DNA of 8,926 nucleotides from positions 1 to 8,926 of the forward strand of contig JAKAJW010000083.1 of NCBI GenBank assembly GCA_021813645.1, read 5' to 3'. The DNA comes from Pseudomonadota bacterium (GTDB taxonomy: Bacteria > Pseudomonadota > Alphaproteobacteria > Rhodobacterales > Rhodobacteraceae). The notes beneath the pieces are model-generated. The model was not told the DNA's origin, ran no database searches, and saw only the letters and a list, made by a program, of their open reading frames with translations. Both the position numbers and the translations under genes were made by a program. The first letter of the stretch is position 1. Every line of letters begins with the position of its first letter. Below are positions 1-6,156 of this stretch, piece after piece.

Positions 1-252
1 AAGGGTGAAACGGTGGGGTAAGAGCCCACCGCGGGACTGGCAACAGGACCGGCACGGCAAGCCCCACCGGGAGCAATGCCGAATAGGGGCCTCGCGCGGG
101 CTGATCCGGCAACGGATATCGCCGCAGGGACGCTTCAGCCCAGAGGCCCGGGTTGGCAGCTAGAGCGCATCGGCAACGGTGCGCGTAGAGGAATGGCCGT
201 CCAGGGGGCTTCGGCCCCGGGACAGAATCCGGCTTACAGGCCATCCGCGCGT
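1..252 (+). ncRNA. rnpB: RNase P RNA (class A), 3' part; 5' end outside window
   Basis: This is the catalytic RNA of ribonuclease P, which removes 5' leaders from pre-tRNAs together with the RnpA protein. Conserved blocks appear in the right order. They are GGTAAGAG followed by CCACCGCG near 17-34, GGCAACAGGAC near 39-49, GGAGCAATGCCGAATAGG near 70-87, the TAGAGGAATGGCCGTC block at 186-201, and the universal ACAGAATCCGGCTTAC near 222-236 (3' strand of P4 and adjoining region). The last bases, GGCCATCCGCGC (239-250), should be the 3' strand of helix P1, so the 3' end at about 252 is an estimate. The 5' strands of P1 and P4 must lie upstream of the window, so roughly the first third of the RNA is missing. 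The molecule is seen only as sequence; folding was not computed. Confidence 0.95.
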
Positions 253-263
253 CTTTCGGCCCA

Positions 264-294
264 GCATCGGCGAAGTCCTGCCGATGCGACTTTT
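264..294 (+). terminator. Intrinsic terminator of rnpB
   Basis: A perfect 8-bp stem, GCATCGGC (264-271) with GCCGATGC (280-287), encloses an 8-base loop. It is followed by GAC and then TTTT (291-294). It lies about 12 bases after the estimated rnpB 3' end, where a terminator is expected. The T-tract is short and starts three bases after the stem, so termination may be incomplete. Confidence 0.7.
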
Positions 295-356
295 CCCGGG
301 GCAGGGCGGCCGACCGTCGGCGGTATCATCGCCGCGCATCGATGGGAGGGTTAGCC

Positions 357-1073
357 ATGAGTTTCATGCGGACATTAGCCACCATGGCGGTCGGTTTCGC
401 TGCCGCGAAGGGCCTGGAGCGATACCAGAAGATGGGCGGGATGGCGGGCCTCCAGAACATGTTCGCCGGGGCGAGCGGGCCCGGGGGGCTGGCCGATCAG
501 CTTGGCGGGCTGGCCGACAAGATGGGCGTTCCCGGCGGCTCGCAGATGCTGCGCGATGCCATGACGCAGATGGGACAACTCACCGCCGCCAGCGGCGCGG
601 CGACCCAGGCCGGGCTCGGCGGGCTGTTCGCCACACTCGGCGGCACGGCGGCGGCGGGATCCGGGCTGATGGCGGAGATGATGGGGGCGCTCGGCAAGGG
701 CACGCCGGTCTCCGACATGGCCGAGGACAATGCCAAGCTGATGATCCGTGCGATGATCCAGGCAGCCAAGGCCGACGGCCAGATCGACCGCGACGAGCAG
801 GCGCGCATTCTCGGGCAGTTGAAGGACGCGTCCCCCGCCGAGATTGATTTCGTGAAGGCGCAGCTTGCCGCGCCGTTCGATCTGGCCGGCCTAGTCGCCG
901 ACACCCAGGCGCAGATGAAGGGCCAGGTCTATTCCGCCGCGCTGATGGCAATCACGGTCGACACGCCCGGCGAGACGCAGTTCCTGGCCCAGCTGGCGCA
1001 GGGCCTCGGGCTCGACCGGACCACGCGCGATGCGCTGCATGTGGCGCAGGGCCGCGCGCCGCTCGGGGCCTGA
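357..1073 (+). CDS. DUF533 / TerB-like family protein (YebE-type)
   Basis: The predicted protein has 238 residues and no known enzymatic role. Residues 5-20 form a hydrophobic, possibly membrane-associated segment. Residues 25-115 are Gly/Met/Ala-rich and low in complexity. The C-terminal half is helical and resembles the TerB/DUF533 fold: an acidic motif AKADGQIDRDE (137-147) is followed by a second helical unit around 190-225. Such acidic motifs bind metal in TerB relatives, but binding here is inference. The start at 357 is preferred because GGGAGGG (344-350) gives a correctly spaced ribosome binding site. The in-frame ATG at 342 lies partly in that site and would add only MGGLA. The gene follows rnpB and its terminator, so it needs its own promoter; none is clear in 295-340. 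The family assignment is fairly sure, the function is unknown. Confidence 0.8.
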   Translation: MSFMRTLATMAVGFAAAKGLERYQKMGGMAGLQNMFAGASGPGGLADQLGGLADKMGVPGGSQMLRDAMTQMGQLTAASGAATQAGLGGLFATLGGTAAAGSGLMAEMMGALGKGTPVSDMAEDNAKLMIRAMIQAAKADGQIDRDEQARILGQLKDASPAEIDFVKAQLAAPFDLAGLVADTQAQMKGQVYSAALMAITVDTPGETQFLAQLAQGLGLDRTTRDALHVAQGRAPLGA

Positions 1074-1088
1074 AGCGCGGTTTTCCGG

Positions 1089-1116
1089 TTGACTCCGCAG
1101 GCCGCGCGGGTAAAAG
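1089..1116 (+). promoter_or_regulatory. Candidate sigma-70-type promoter of rpmG
   Basis: TTGACT (1089-1094, five of six to the -35 consensus) and TAAAAG (1111-1116, four of six to the -10) are separated by 16 bases. The pair lies 55-82 bases upstream of the rpmG start codon, so transcription would begin near 1123. Matched by eye only, with no scoring against an alphaproteobacterial model. Confidence 0.5.
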
Positions 1117-1148
1117 GCGGGCCTCAAGGATTTCGCCGGGGGCCCGCC
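1116..1148 (+). other. Stem-loop upstream of rpmG
   Basis: GGCGGGCCTC (1116-1125) can pair with GGGGCCCGCC (1139-1148): nine Watson-Crick pairs and one G-T wobble, with a 13-base loop. No T-tract follows. It would form fully only on read-through transcripts from the DUF533 gene, because the candidate rpmG promoter would start transcription inside the left arm. It may weakly end or process the upstream transcript. Confidence 0.35.
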
Positions 1149-1170
1149 CTCGGTTGCAGGAGAGAGTGAT

Positions 1171-1338
1171 ATGGCGAAGCCGACGACGATCAAGATCCGT
1201 CTGAACTCTTCGGCGGGCACCGGGCACTTCTACGTGACCAAGAAGAATGCCCGCACGATGACCGACAAGATGACCGTGACGAAATACGATCCGGTCGTGC
1301 GCAAGCACGTGGAATACAAGGAAGGCAAGATCAAGTAA
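1171..1338 (+). CDS. rpmG: 50S ribosomal protein L33
   Basis: This encodes a 55-residue basic protein, a normal full length for L33, a component of the large ribosomal subunit near the E site. It begins MAKPTTIKIRLNSSAGTG, then shows HFYVTKKNAR and KYDPVVRKHVEYKEGKIK, all typical of the family. There are no cysteines, so this is the zinc-independent (C-minus) form rather than the CXXC-containing form. The start at 1171 is supported by AGGAGAG (1159-1165). The gene stands alone, with a good promoter candidate upstream and a strong terminator downstream, so it is probably monocistronic. I read it directly from the nucleotide sequence. Confidence 0.96.
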   Translation: MAKPTTIKIRLNSSAGTGHFYVTKKNARTMTDKMTVTKYDPVVRKHVEYKEGKIK

Positions 1339-1360
1339 GATCGCCTGCCTTGGCGGAGCA

Positions 1361-1394
1361 AGGGCCGTGCCTTCGGGCGCGGCCTTTTCGTTTT
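1361..1394 (+). terminator. Intrinsic terminator of rpmG
   Basis: GGCCGTGCC (1363-1371) pairs with GGCGCGGCC (1376-1384) in a 9-bp stem with one G-T wobble, closed by a TTCG tetraloop. It is followed by TTTTCGTTTT (1385-1394). It starts 22 bases after the rpmG stop codon. This is a textbook rho-independent terminator. Confidence 0.9.
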
Positions 1395-1468
1395 GACTCG
1401 GTCGCGCAAGACGCGCGAAGGGTGGGGGCTCTGCTGCCGCGCGGCCTTGCATGGCCACCCGAGTGGCC

Positions 1469-1500
1469 AAAGAAAAGGGCCGGGGGTTGCCCCCCGGCCC
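1469..1500 (-). terminator. Intrinsic terminator of the Bax inhibitor-1 family gene
   Basis: On the minus strand a perfect 10-bp stem (1491-1500 with 1477-1486, GGGCCGGGGG and its complement) has a 4-base loop and is followed by TTTTCTTT (1476 down to 1469). It lies 23 bases past the stop codon of the minus-strand gene at 1524-2246. It sits back to back with the rpmG terminator and insulates the two convergent genes. Confidence 0.88.
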
Positions 1501-1523
1501 TGCGGTCTTCGAGCCGAGCTGTC

Positions 1524-2246
1524 TCAGTTCCGGTTGCCCATGAACTGCAGCAGGAACATGAACATGTTCAGGAAGTCGAGATAGAGCTGCAGCGCGCCCA
1601 TGATCGCCGATTTTCCGAGCCATTCCTGATCGCCCGAATGGGCCATCTGGACGTAGGTCGCCTTGATGTTCTGGGTGTCATAGGCGGTCAGGCCGGCGAA
1701 GATCAGCACGCCCAGCACCGAAACCGCGAAGGTCACCGCGGCGGATTGCAGGAAGATGTTCACCAGCATCGCCACGACGAGGCCGATCACGCCCATCATC
1801 AGGAAGGTGCCCATGCCGGTCAGGTTGCGCTTCGTGGTGTAGCCGTAGAGGCTGAGCCCCGCGAAGGCGATCGCGGTGACCAGGAAGGTCTGAGCGATCG
1901 AGACGCCGGTATAGACGGCGAAGATGAAGCTGAGCGACAGCCCCATCAGCGCGGAATAGAGGAAGAACAACCCCTGGGCGGTTCCGACCGAAAGCCGGTT
2001 GATCATCGCGCTGAAGGCGAAGACCAGCACCAGCGGCGCGAACATCACCACCCAGCGCAGCGGCGAGGCGAAGATCGCCCCGAGCAACTGCGGACTGGTG
2101 CCCACCCCGTAAGCGACGACAGCGGTGATCAGCATCGCCGCCGACATCAGCCCGTATACGCGGTTCATATGGGCCCGGAGGCCCTCGTCGATCTGCAAGC
2201 CCCGCGTACCGGCGCGGGCCGTGCGGATCGTTTCGTAGTCAGCCAT
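1524..2246 (-). CDS. Bax inhibitor-1/YccA family integral membrane protein
   Basis: This is a 240-residue inner-membrane protein of the BI-1 (TMBIM) family. Family members include calcium leak channels (YetJ of Bacillus) and the FtsH-associated YccA of E. coli. Seven hydrophobic segments lie at about 30-50, 60-80, 90-112, 117-137, 145-167, 171-189 and 215-235. Signature stretches are YGYTTKRNLTGMGTFLMMG (134-152), TAYDTQNIK (187-195) and LYLDFLNMFMFLLQF (221-235). Asp190 and Asp224 match the aspartate pair that forms the pH sensor in YetJ (D171/D195), with a loop about ten residues longer between them here. The start is supported by GGAGG about seven bases upstream on the minus strand. A strong terminator follows. 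The family is certain; channel activity or an FtsH link is inference. Confidence 0.95.
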   Translation of the reverse strand: MADYETIRTARAGTRGLQIDEGLRAHMNRVYGLMSAAMLITAVVAYGVGTSPQLLGAIFASPLRWVVMFAPLVLVFAFSAMINRLSVGTAQGLFFLYSALMGLSLSFIFAVYTGVSIAQTFLVTAIAFAGLSLYGYTTKRNLTGMGTFLMMGVIGLVVAMLVNIFLQSAAVTFAVSVLGVLIFAGLTAYDTQNIKATYVQMAHSGDQEWLGKSAIMGALQLYLDFLNMFMFLLQFMGNRN

Positions 2247-2309
2247 GTGACGCCTCCATAATCATGTCCCTCGGGCGATCCTCGCGAACCAACCCTTTGA
2301 GCGGAATAT

Positions 2310-2346
2310 CGGGAAGCGCGTCGGTCATTTCAAGCGCAGCTTCCCG
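2310..2346 (-). other. Stem-loop between the DUF1127 and BI-1 genes
   Basis: CGGGAAGC (2310-2317) and GCTTCCCG (2339-2346) are perfect complements. An inner GCG/CGC extension (2318-2320 with 2335-2337) leaves one bulged A. It lies 42 bases past the DUF1127 stop codon and 63 bases before the BI-1 start, both on the minus strand. No T-tract follows on the minus strand. It may be a weak or rho-assisted terminator, or a 3'-protecting hairpin for the short DUF1127 mRNA. Confidence 0.45.
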
Positions 2347-2388
2347 AAAAGGGGCTTGGCAGCGCGAAACAATGGCCGGAAAACGGGG

Positions 2389-2604
2389 TCAGGCCCGCCA
2401 GTGGGGTGGCACGTCCCACTTGGGCCGCGGCTCGTCGGGGCCGCGCAGCAGGCCGATGTCGTCGAGCATATGCGCGTCGAGCGTCCGGATCGCCTTCACC
2501 TCGCGGCGCATCCGAAGCCAGATGCGAAACCGGGTGAAAAAGCCGCCGTGCAGGCGGGTGCGAGGGCAGGCCAGGCGATCTGTACCGGGGGCAAAGGTGA
2601 ACAT
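2389..2604 (-). CDS. DUF1127 domain small protein
   Basis: This encodes a 71-residue basic protein. Its core, RREVKAIRTLDAHMLDDIGL (about 33-52), matches the DUF1127 pattern, a short motif of arginines, a 'Leu-x-D/A-x-x-L-x-D-I-G-L' helix and a polar tail. Small DUF1127 proteins in alphaproteobacteria have been linked to RNA turnover, phosphate homeostasis and stress or stationary-phase growth; which of these applies here cannot be told. The C-terminal tail is rich in Pro and Trp (PRPKWDVPPHWRA). The start at 2604 is chosen because it begins the DUF1127 frame with GAAGGAA upstream as a plausible binding site. It is transcribed divergently from the adjacent LysR gene, which makes that regulator a plausible controller (inference). 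Confidence 0.8.
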   Translation of the reverse strand: MFTFAPGTDRLACPRTRLHGGFFTRFRIWLRMRREVKAIRTLDAHMLDDIGLLRGPDEPRPKWDVPPHWRA

Positions 2605-2728
2605 CGGGTCGTTCCTTCATGGTTAGTGATAATTTGTGGCGGTTTCATTTTGGTTCTTGATCTTTCTGCGCCTCTGGGGTTGATGTGTAAAATGAATGAT
2701 TGCTTTCTGATGGATCAGGAATTGTGAT
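2605..2728. promoter_or_regulatory. AT-rich divergent promoter region between DUF1127 and LysR genes
   Basis: These 124 bases separate two divergent start codons and are clearly more AT-rich than their surroundings, especially 2625-2725. A divergent regulator and target pair with a shared spacer is the classic LysR arrangement, so the region should hold both promoters and the LysR binding sites. I found no convincing -35/-10 pair. TTGATC (2657-2662) and TTGATG (2680-2685) are possible -35 elements without good partners, so I do not place promoters exactly. Confidence 0.5.
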
Positions 2729-3598
2729 ATGGCTCGGAACCTCGATCTGACTTCGTTGCGTGCCTTCGTCGCTGTCGCCGAATGCGGCGGTGTGACGCGG
2801 GCGGCCGGGGTGTTGAATCTGACGCAATCGGCCGTCTCGATGCAGATCAAGCGGCTGGAGGAGGCGATGGGCCGGGCCTTCTTCCTGCGCGGGGGCCGCA
2901 AGCTGACGCTGACCGGCGAGGGCGAGCAGGTCCTGAGCTACGCCCGCCGCATGCTGGCGCTGAACGACGAGCTGGTCGCGCGGCTCGGCGACGAGAGCTG
3001 CGTGGGCGAGCTGGCGCTCGGCGTGCCAGACGACATCGTCTATCCGCATATCCCCGGCGTGCTGAAGCGCCTCGCGCGGGAATTCCCGCGCACCCGGGTC
3101 TCACTGCAGTCCGGCTATACCAAGGTGCTGCGCGAGGGCTATGAGCGCGGCGAATTCGACGTGATCCTGACTACCGAGGACAAGCCCGACGCCACCGCCG
3201 AGGTGCTCAGCGAATGCGACCTGGTCTGGATCGGCGCGGTGGGAGGGCTGGCCTGGCAGCAGCGCCCGTTGCGGCTGGCTTTCGAGGAGCATTGCCTGTT
3301 CCGGCCGCTGGCCCTGGCCGCGCTCGATCGGGCGGGAATCGCTTGGGAAATGGCCAGCTCGGGGCGCAATTGCGAGGTGATGGCGGCTACGGCTGCCGCC
3401 GATCTGGCGGTCACGGCGCGGCTCAGGTGGGCGGTGCCGCAGGGTTGCGCGATCGTCGAGGGCGGCAATTCGTTGCCGCCGATCGGCCGGATCCGCATCG
3501 CGATGTATACCCGCAGCGGCGCCGGCCCGGTGGCCGAGGCGCTGGCTGCGCAACTGCGCTGTGCCTATGGCGAATTGCCGGCGCTTGCGGCGCAATAG
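2729..3598 (+). CDS. LysR family transcriptional regulator
   Basis: This encodes a 289-residue DNA-binding regulator of normal LysR length. Residues 6-65 form the winged helix-turn-helix, with the usual pattern LTSLRAFVAVAECGGVTRAA (7-26), NLTQSAVSMQIKRLEE (30-45) and a wing at about 53-65. A linker helix follows to about 85. The effector-binding domain starts at GELALGVPDDIVYPHIPGVL (about 93-112) and runs to the end. The inducer cannot be deduced. The start at 2729 is supported by CAGGAA about seven bases upstream. The gene is divergent from a DUF1127 gene, the likeliest local target besides itself. Its last 34 bases overlap the 3' end of the convergent oxidoreductase gene, so there is no room for an ordinary terminator between them. 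Confidence 0.95.
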   Translation: MARNLDLTSLRAFVAVAECGGVTRAAGVLNLTQSAVSMQIKRLEEAMGRAFFLRGGRKLTLTGEGEQVLSYARRMLALNDELVARLGDESCVGELALGVPDDIVYPHIPGVLKRLAREFPRTRVSLQSGYTKVLREGYERGEFDVILTTEDKPDATAEVLSECDLVWIGAVGGLAWQQRPLRLAFEEHCLFRPLALAALDRAGIAWEMASSGRNCEVMAATAAADLAVTARLRWAVPQGCAIVEGGNSLPPIGRIRIAMYTRSGAGPVAEALAAQLRCAYGELPALAAQ

Positions 3599-4575
3599 CC
3601 GGGCGCGCCGGCGGAGGGCATCGTCACCACGATCTTGCCGATGGCCTGCCGTTCGCGCAGCAACTCCAGCGCCGCGCCGGCCTGATCTAGCGGCAGGGCA
3701 TGGCTGACCTGTGGGTGGAGCCTGCCCTCGTCATACCAGCGCAGCAGCTGCCTTAGGCTGTCGTCGATCACCTGCGGGTGGAAGCGCAGATAGCCGCCCC
3801 AGTACAGGCCGATGACGGAAAGGTTTTTCACCAGCAGATGGTTGGCCGGGATCTGCGGCACCTCGCCGGAGGCGAAGCCGATGGTGAGCAGCCGCGCCTC
3901 GGGCCTAGCCGCCGACATTGCGGCGCGGAAGGCGGCGCCGCCGACCGGATCGTAGACGACGTCGACCCCGCCCTCGGCCTTGAGCGCCGCGGCCAGGTCC
4001 GTCGTCTCGCTGTCGATCAGCACCTCGGCGCCGGCCGCCGCGGCCACGGCAAGCCGGTCCGGGCCGCGGGCGACGGCGATCACCCTGGCGCCCATCAGCC
4101 GGCCGATCTCGACCGCCGTCAGCCCGACGCCGCCGGCCGCGCCGAGCACCAGAAGCGTCTCGCCCGGTTGCAACCGGGCACGATGGGCGAGCGCCACATG
4201 GCTCGTCGAATAGGCGACCTGAAAGCCGGCGGCGACGATGTCGCTCATCGCATCGGGCAGCGGCAGGCAGCGGTCGGCGGGAAAACAGCCGGCCTCGGCC
4301 AGGCCGCCCGCCCCGGCGAAGACGGCGACCCGGCTTCCGGGGGGGGGACCCGCCACCCCGGGGCCGAGCGCCTCGACCCGGCCCGCCACCTCCATGCCGA
4401 GGGTCATCGGCAGCGGCGGGCGTTCCTGATACTTGCCCTCGAGCATCAGCAGGTCGGCGAAGTTCAACCCGCAGGCGGCAATGCGCAGGCGAACCTGGCC
4501 GGCTTCCGGCACCGGCGAGGGCACGTCGCGAAGTTGTGCCGGCTGGCCGTAGACGTCGAGCTGATAGGCTTTCAT
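3565..4575 (-). CDS. NADPH:quinone oxidoreductase-like, zinc-free medium-chain dehydrogenase/reductase
   Basis: This 336-residue soluble enzyme would reduce quinones or an unsaturated carbonyl compound with NADPH; the substrate is not readable from sequence. The N-terminal GroES-like domain (about 1-120) includes ACGLNFADLLMLEGKY (34-49) and TLGMEVAGRV (58-67). The Rossmann domain carries LVLGAAGGVGLTAVEIG (142-158), the AxxGxxG form usual for quinone reductases. The zinc ligands of alcohol dehydrogenases are absent. A short C-terminal tail after KIVVTMPS, ending GYCAASAGNSP, looks like an extension and is encoded where the gene overlaps the LysR gene. Residues 77-79 are Pro-Pro-Pro, encoded by nine consecutive C (G on the plus strand, 4339-4347). 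The reading frame stays intact across them. AAGGAGG lies close before the start (about 4577-4583). Confidence 0.92.
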   Translation of the reverse strand: MKAYQLDVYGQPAQLRDVPSPVPEAGQVRLRIAACGLNFADLLMLEGKYQERPPLPMTLGMEVAGRVEALGPGVAGPPPGSRVAVFAGAGGLAEAGCFPADRCLPLPDAMSDIVAAGFQVAYSTSHVALAHRARLQPGETLLVLGAAGGVGLTAVEIGRLMGARVIAVARGPDRLAVAAAAGAEVLIDSETTDLAAALKAEGGVDVVYDPVGGAAFRAAMSAARPEARLLTIGFASGEVPQIPANHLLVKNLSVIGLYWGGYLRFHPQVIDDSLRQLLRWYDEGRLHPQVSHALPLDQAGAALELLRERQAIGKIVVTMPSAGAPGYCAASAGNSP

Positions 4576-4923
4576 CCCCTCCTTTTAGCGGCGGATTCGC
4601 GCGCCCGATAGGCTTAGTGATTCGGTTTTGCCGGCTGCGATTGTTTTGCGTCGTGCAACGAAAATTGATCTCGATTCATTGCAAATTGCGATTTCTTTGC
4701 GGTTGTCGTTTCCTGAGCGGCCACGATTCCCAATTCCCGGCATAGGTGTGGCGGCCGCGGCCACTTTCGCGAGGCGCGTTTGCACAAAAGCACTAGTCCA
4801 AAAGGACAAGTTGTTGAGGCCCCTCGATAAACTCATGTTGTGGTTGTGTAACGCCGCGCCGGAGAGGTGGTTTTGCTTTCGATCCGGCAAGCGGCGCGGC
4901 CCGAGAATCTGGGAGAACTGAGA
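4576..4923. promoter_or_regulatory. 348-base intergenic region: promoters of the oxidoreductase and XRE genes
   Basis: No credible gene is seen here. The first part (4620-4740) is AT-rich compared with the flanks and should contain the minus-strand promoter of the oxidoreductase gene. The part nearer the XRE gene holds dyads: GTGGC/GCCAC around a 7-base loop (4748-4764); ACTAGTCC-AAAA-GGACAAGT (4792-4811) with one A-A mismatch; and TTGAGG-CC-CCTCGA (4814-4827). The last two are adjacent and about 100-130 bases upstream of the XRE start, where an autoregulatory operator could lie. This is inference; no convincing -35/-10 pair was found. GGGAGAA (4911-4917) is the XRE ribosome binding site. Confidence 0.45.
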
Positions 4924-5283
4924 ATGAAGCATCCGGTAGACGCTCACGTGGGCAAACGCATCCGCCACAGGCGCTGGATGGTCGGAATGACGCAACAACA
5001 GCTTGCCGACCGCGTGGGAATCAAATTCCAGCAGATCCAAAAGTACGAGACCGGGATGAACCGGGTCAGCGCGTCGCGCCTTTGGGATATCGCCGACGCG
5101 CTGGAAGTGCCGATCAGCTTCTTCTTCGAAGGCCTGGGCGCGGCGCATAGTCAGCCGGTGGTTGAGGGCGACATTCTCGCTGACAAGGAGGCGCTCGAAC
5201 TGATCCGCTCCTACTACGCGATCCCCGAGCAGCAGAGACGCCGGCTGTTCGACCTGGCACGGGTGTTATCCGAAGCCGCTTGA
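4924..5283 (+). CDS. XRE family HTH regulator, PraR-like
   Basis: This encodes a 119-residue cytoplasmic DNA-binding protein. Residues 8-68 are the Cro/C1-type helix-turn-helix: HVGKRIRHRRWMVGMTQQQL (8-27), GIKFQQIQKYETGMNRVSAS (32-51), ending IADALEVPISFFFEG (56-70). The IKFQQIQKYE...NRVSASRLW pattern and the FFFEG end are typical of the alphaproteobacterial family that includes PraR of rhizobia, a repressor tied to quorum sensing and biofilm genes. Whether this protein has such a role is unknown. The C-terminal part (86-119) is a charged helix, likely for dimerisation. The start at 4924 has GGGAGAA seven bases upstream and gives the usual family N-terminus; the in-frame ATG at 4867 would add 19 residues without similarity. 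The hisN gene follows 66 bases downstream. Confidence 0.93.
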   Translation: MKHPVDAHVGKRIRHRRWMVGMTQQQLADRVGIKFQQIQKYETGMNRVSASRLWDIADALEVPISFFFEGLGAAHSQPVVEGDILADKEALELIRSYYAIPEQQRRRLFDLARVLSEAA

Positions 5284-5307
5284 AAGCCGCCGGCTCCTTG
5301 ACCGCCA

Positions 5308-5343
5308 CCCCGCCCGAGGCTAGCAGAAGGCTGGCTGGCGGGG
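5308..5343 (+). other. Hairpin overlapping the hisN ribosome binding site
   Basis: CCCCGCC (5308-5314) pairs perfectly with GGCGGGG (5337-5343) around a 22-base loop. The right arm touches the first base of GGAGG (5343-5347), which ends only two bases before the hisN ATG. The stem could partly hide the ribosome binding site. It may equally be chance in such GC-rich DNA. Confidence 0.3.
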
Positions 5344-5349
5344 GAGGCG

Positions 5350-6156
5350 ATGACCCAAATCACCGAGATCGAGCGCGGGGCGCTCATTGGCCTCGCCGAG
5401 GAATTGGCGGATGCCGCGCGTGGTGCGACGCTGGCGCATTTCCGCAGCGACGGGCTGAGCGCGGACAGCAAGGAGACGGCCCGGTTCGACCCGGTGACCG
5501 TGGCCGACCGCGCCTCTGAGCAGGCGATGCGCGCGCTGATCGAGGCGCGCCGCCCGGAGGACGGCATTCTGGGCGAGGAATTCGGTCCCAAGCCGAGCGC
5601 GAGCGGGCTGACCTGGGTGCTCGACCCGATCGACGGCACCCGCGGCTATCTCAGCGGCACGCCGACTTGGGGGGTGCTGGTGGCGCTGTCCAACGCCGCC
5701 GGGCCGGTGCTGGGGGTGATCGACCAACCCTATATCCGCGAACGCTTTGTGGGCGGGCTGGGTGAGGCGCGGGTGGACGGCCCGATGGGCCGCCGGGCGC
5801 TGAAGTGCCGCGCGCCGCGGCCGCTGTCCGAGGCGATCCTATTCACCACCTTTCCCGAGGTCGGCACCGCCGAAGAGGGCGCGGCCTTCCGCCGGCTCGC
5901 CGGCCAGGTTCGGCTTACCCGCTACGGGATGGACTGCTACGCCTATGCGCTGATCGCCGCCGGTCAGATCGACCTGGTGGTGGAGGCGGGGCTGCAGCCC
6001 TACGACGTTCACGCCCCGATCGCGGTGATCGAGGCCGCCGGCGGCGTGGTGACCGATTGGCGCGGTGGCCCGGCGCATCAGGGCGGCCGGGTGTTGGCCG
6101 CCGCCAACCCCGAGATCCATGCCGCAGCCCTGGCCGTTCTGGCCGCGGCAGGCTGA
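5350..6156 (+). CDS. hisN: Histidinol-phosphatase, inositol monophosphatase family
   Basis: This 268-residue enzyme should hydrolyse L-histidinol phosphate to histidinol and phosphate, the penultimate part of histidine synthesis. It uses the IMPase fold rather than the HAD or PHP folds. The Mg2+ sites are present: ILGEEFG (73-79, with Glu76), WVLDPIDGTRGYLSG (89-103, with Asp92 and Asp95), and PYDVHAPIAVIEAAGG (217-232, with Asp219). The LDPIDGTRGYLSGTPTWG and YDVHAP variants fit HisN better than inositol monophosphatase or CysQ. Activity on another sugar or inositol phosphate cannot be excluded. GGAGG lies only two bases from this ATG, but the N-terminus fits the family and no better start is near. 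It may be co-transcribed with the XRE gene upstream. Confidence 0.87.
   Translation: MTQITEIERGALIGLAEELADAARGATLAHFRSDGLSADSKETARFDPVTVADRASEQAMRALIEARRPEDGILGEEFGPKPSASGLTWVLDPIDGTRGYLSGTPTWGVLVALSNAAGPVLGVIDQPYIRERFVGGLGEARVDGPMGRRALKCRAPRPLSEAILFTTFPEVGTAEEGAAFRRLAGQVRLTRYGMDCYAYALIAAGQIDLVVEAGLQPYDVHAPIAVIEAAGGVVTDWRGGPAHQGGRVLAAANPEIHAAALAVLAAAG

Noticed and set aside
1..250. Cobalamin-like or other riboswitch at the left edge, or a coding frame at 76-354
   Set aside because: The ordered conserved blocks and the ACAGAATCCGGCTTAC segment identify RNase P RNA, which explains the conservation; the open frames there are chance.
1350..2261. Long plus-strand open frame of 303 codons
   Set aside because: It is antisense to the clear BI-1 membrane protein gene, is rich in His/Gln/Arg/Glu as expected for a shadow of a hydrophobic gene, and lacks a family match.
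3778..4611. Plus-strand open frame of 277 codons opposite the oxidoreductase gene
   Set aside because: It is antisense to a gene with a recognised GroES-like and Rossmann domain order and has no recognisable domain.
4867..4923. Upstream ATG extending the XRE regulator by 19 residues
   Set aside because: The ATG at 4924 has a good binding site and starts exactly at the family N-terminus MKHPVD.
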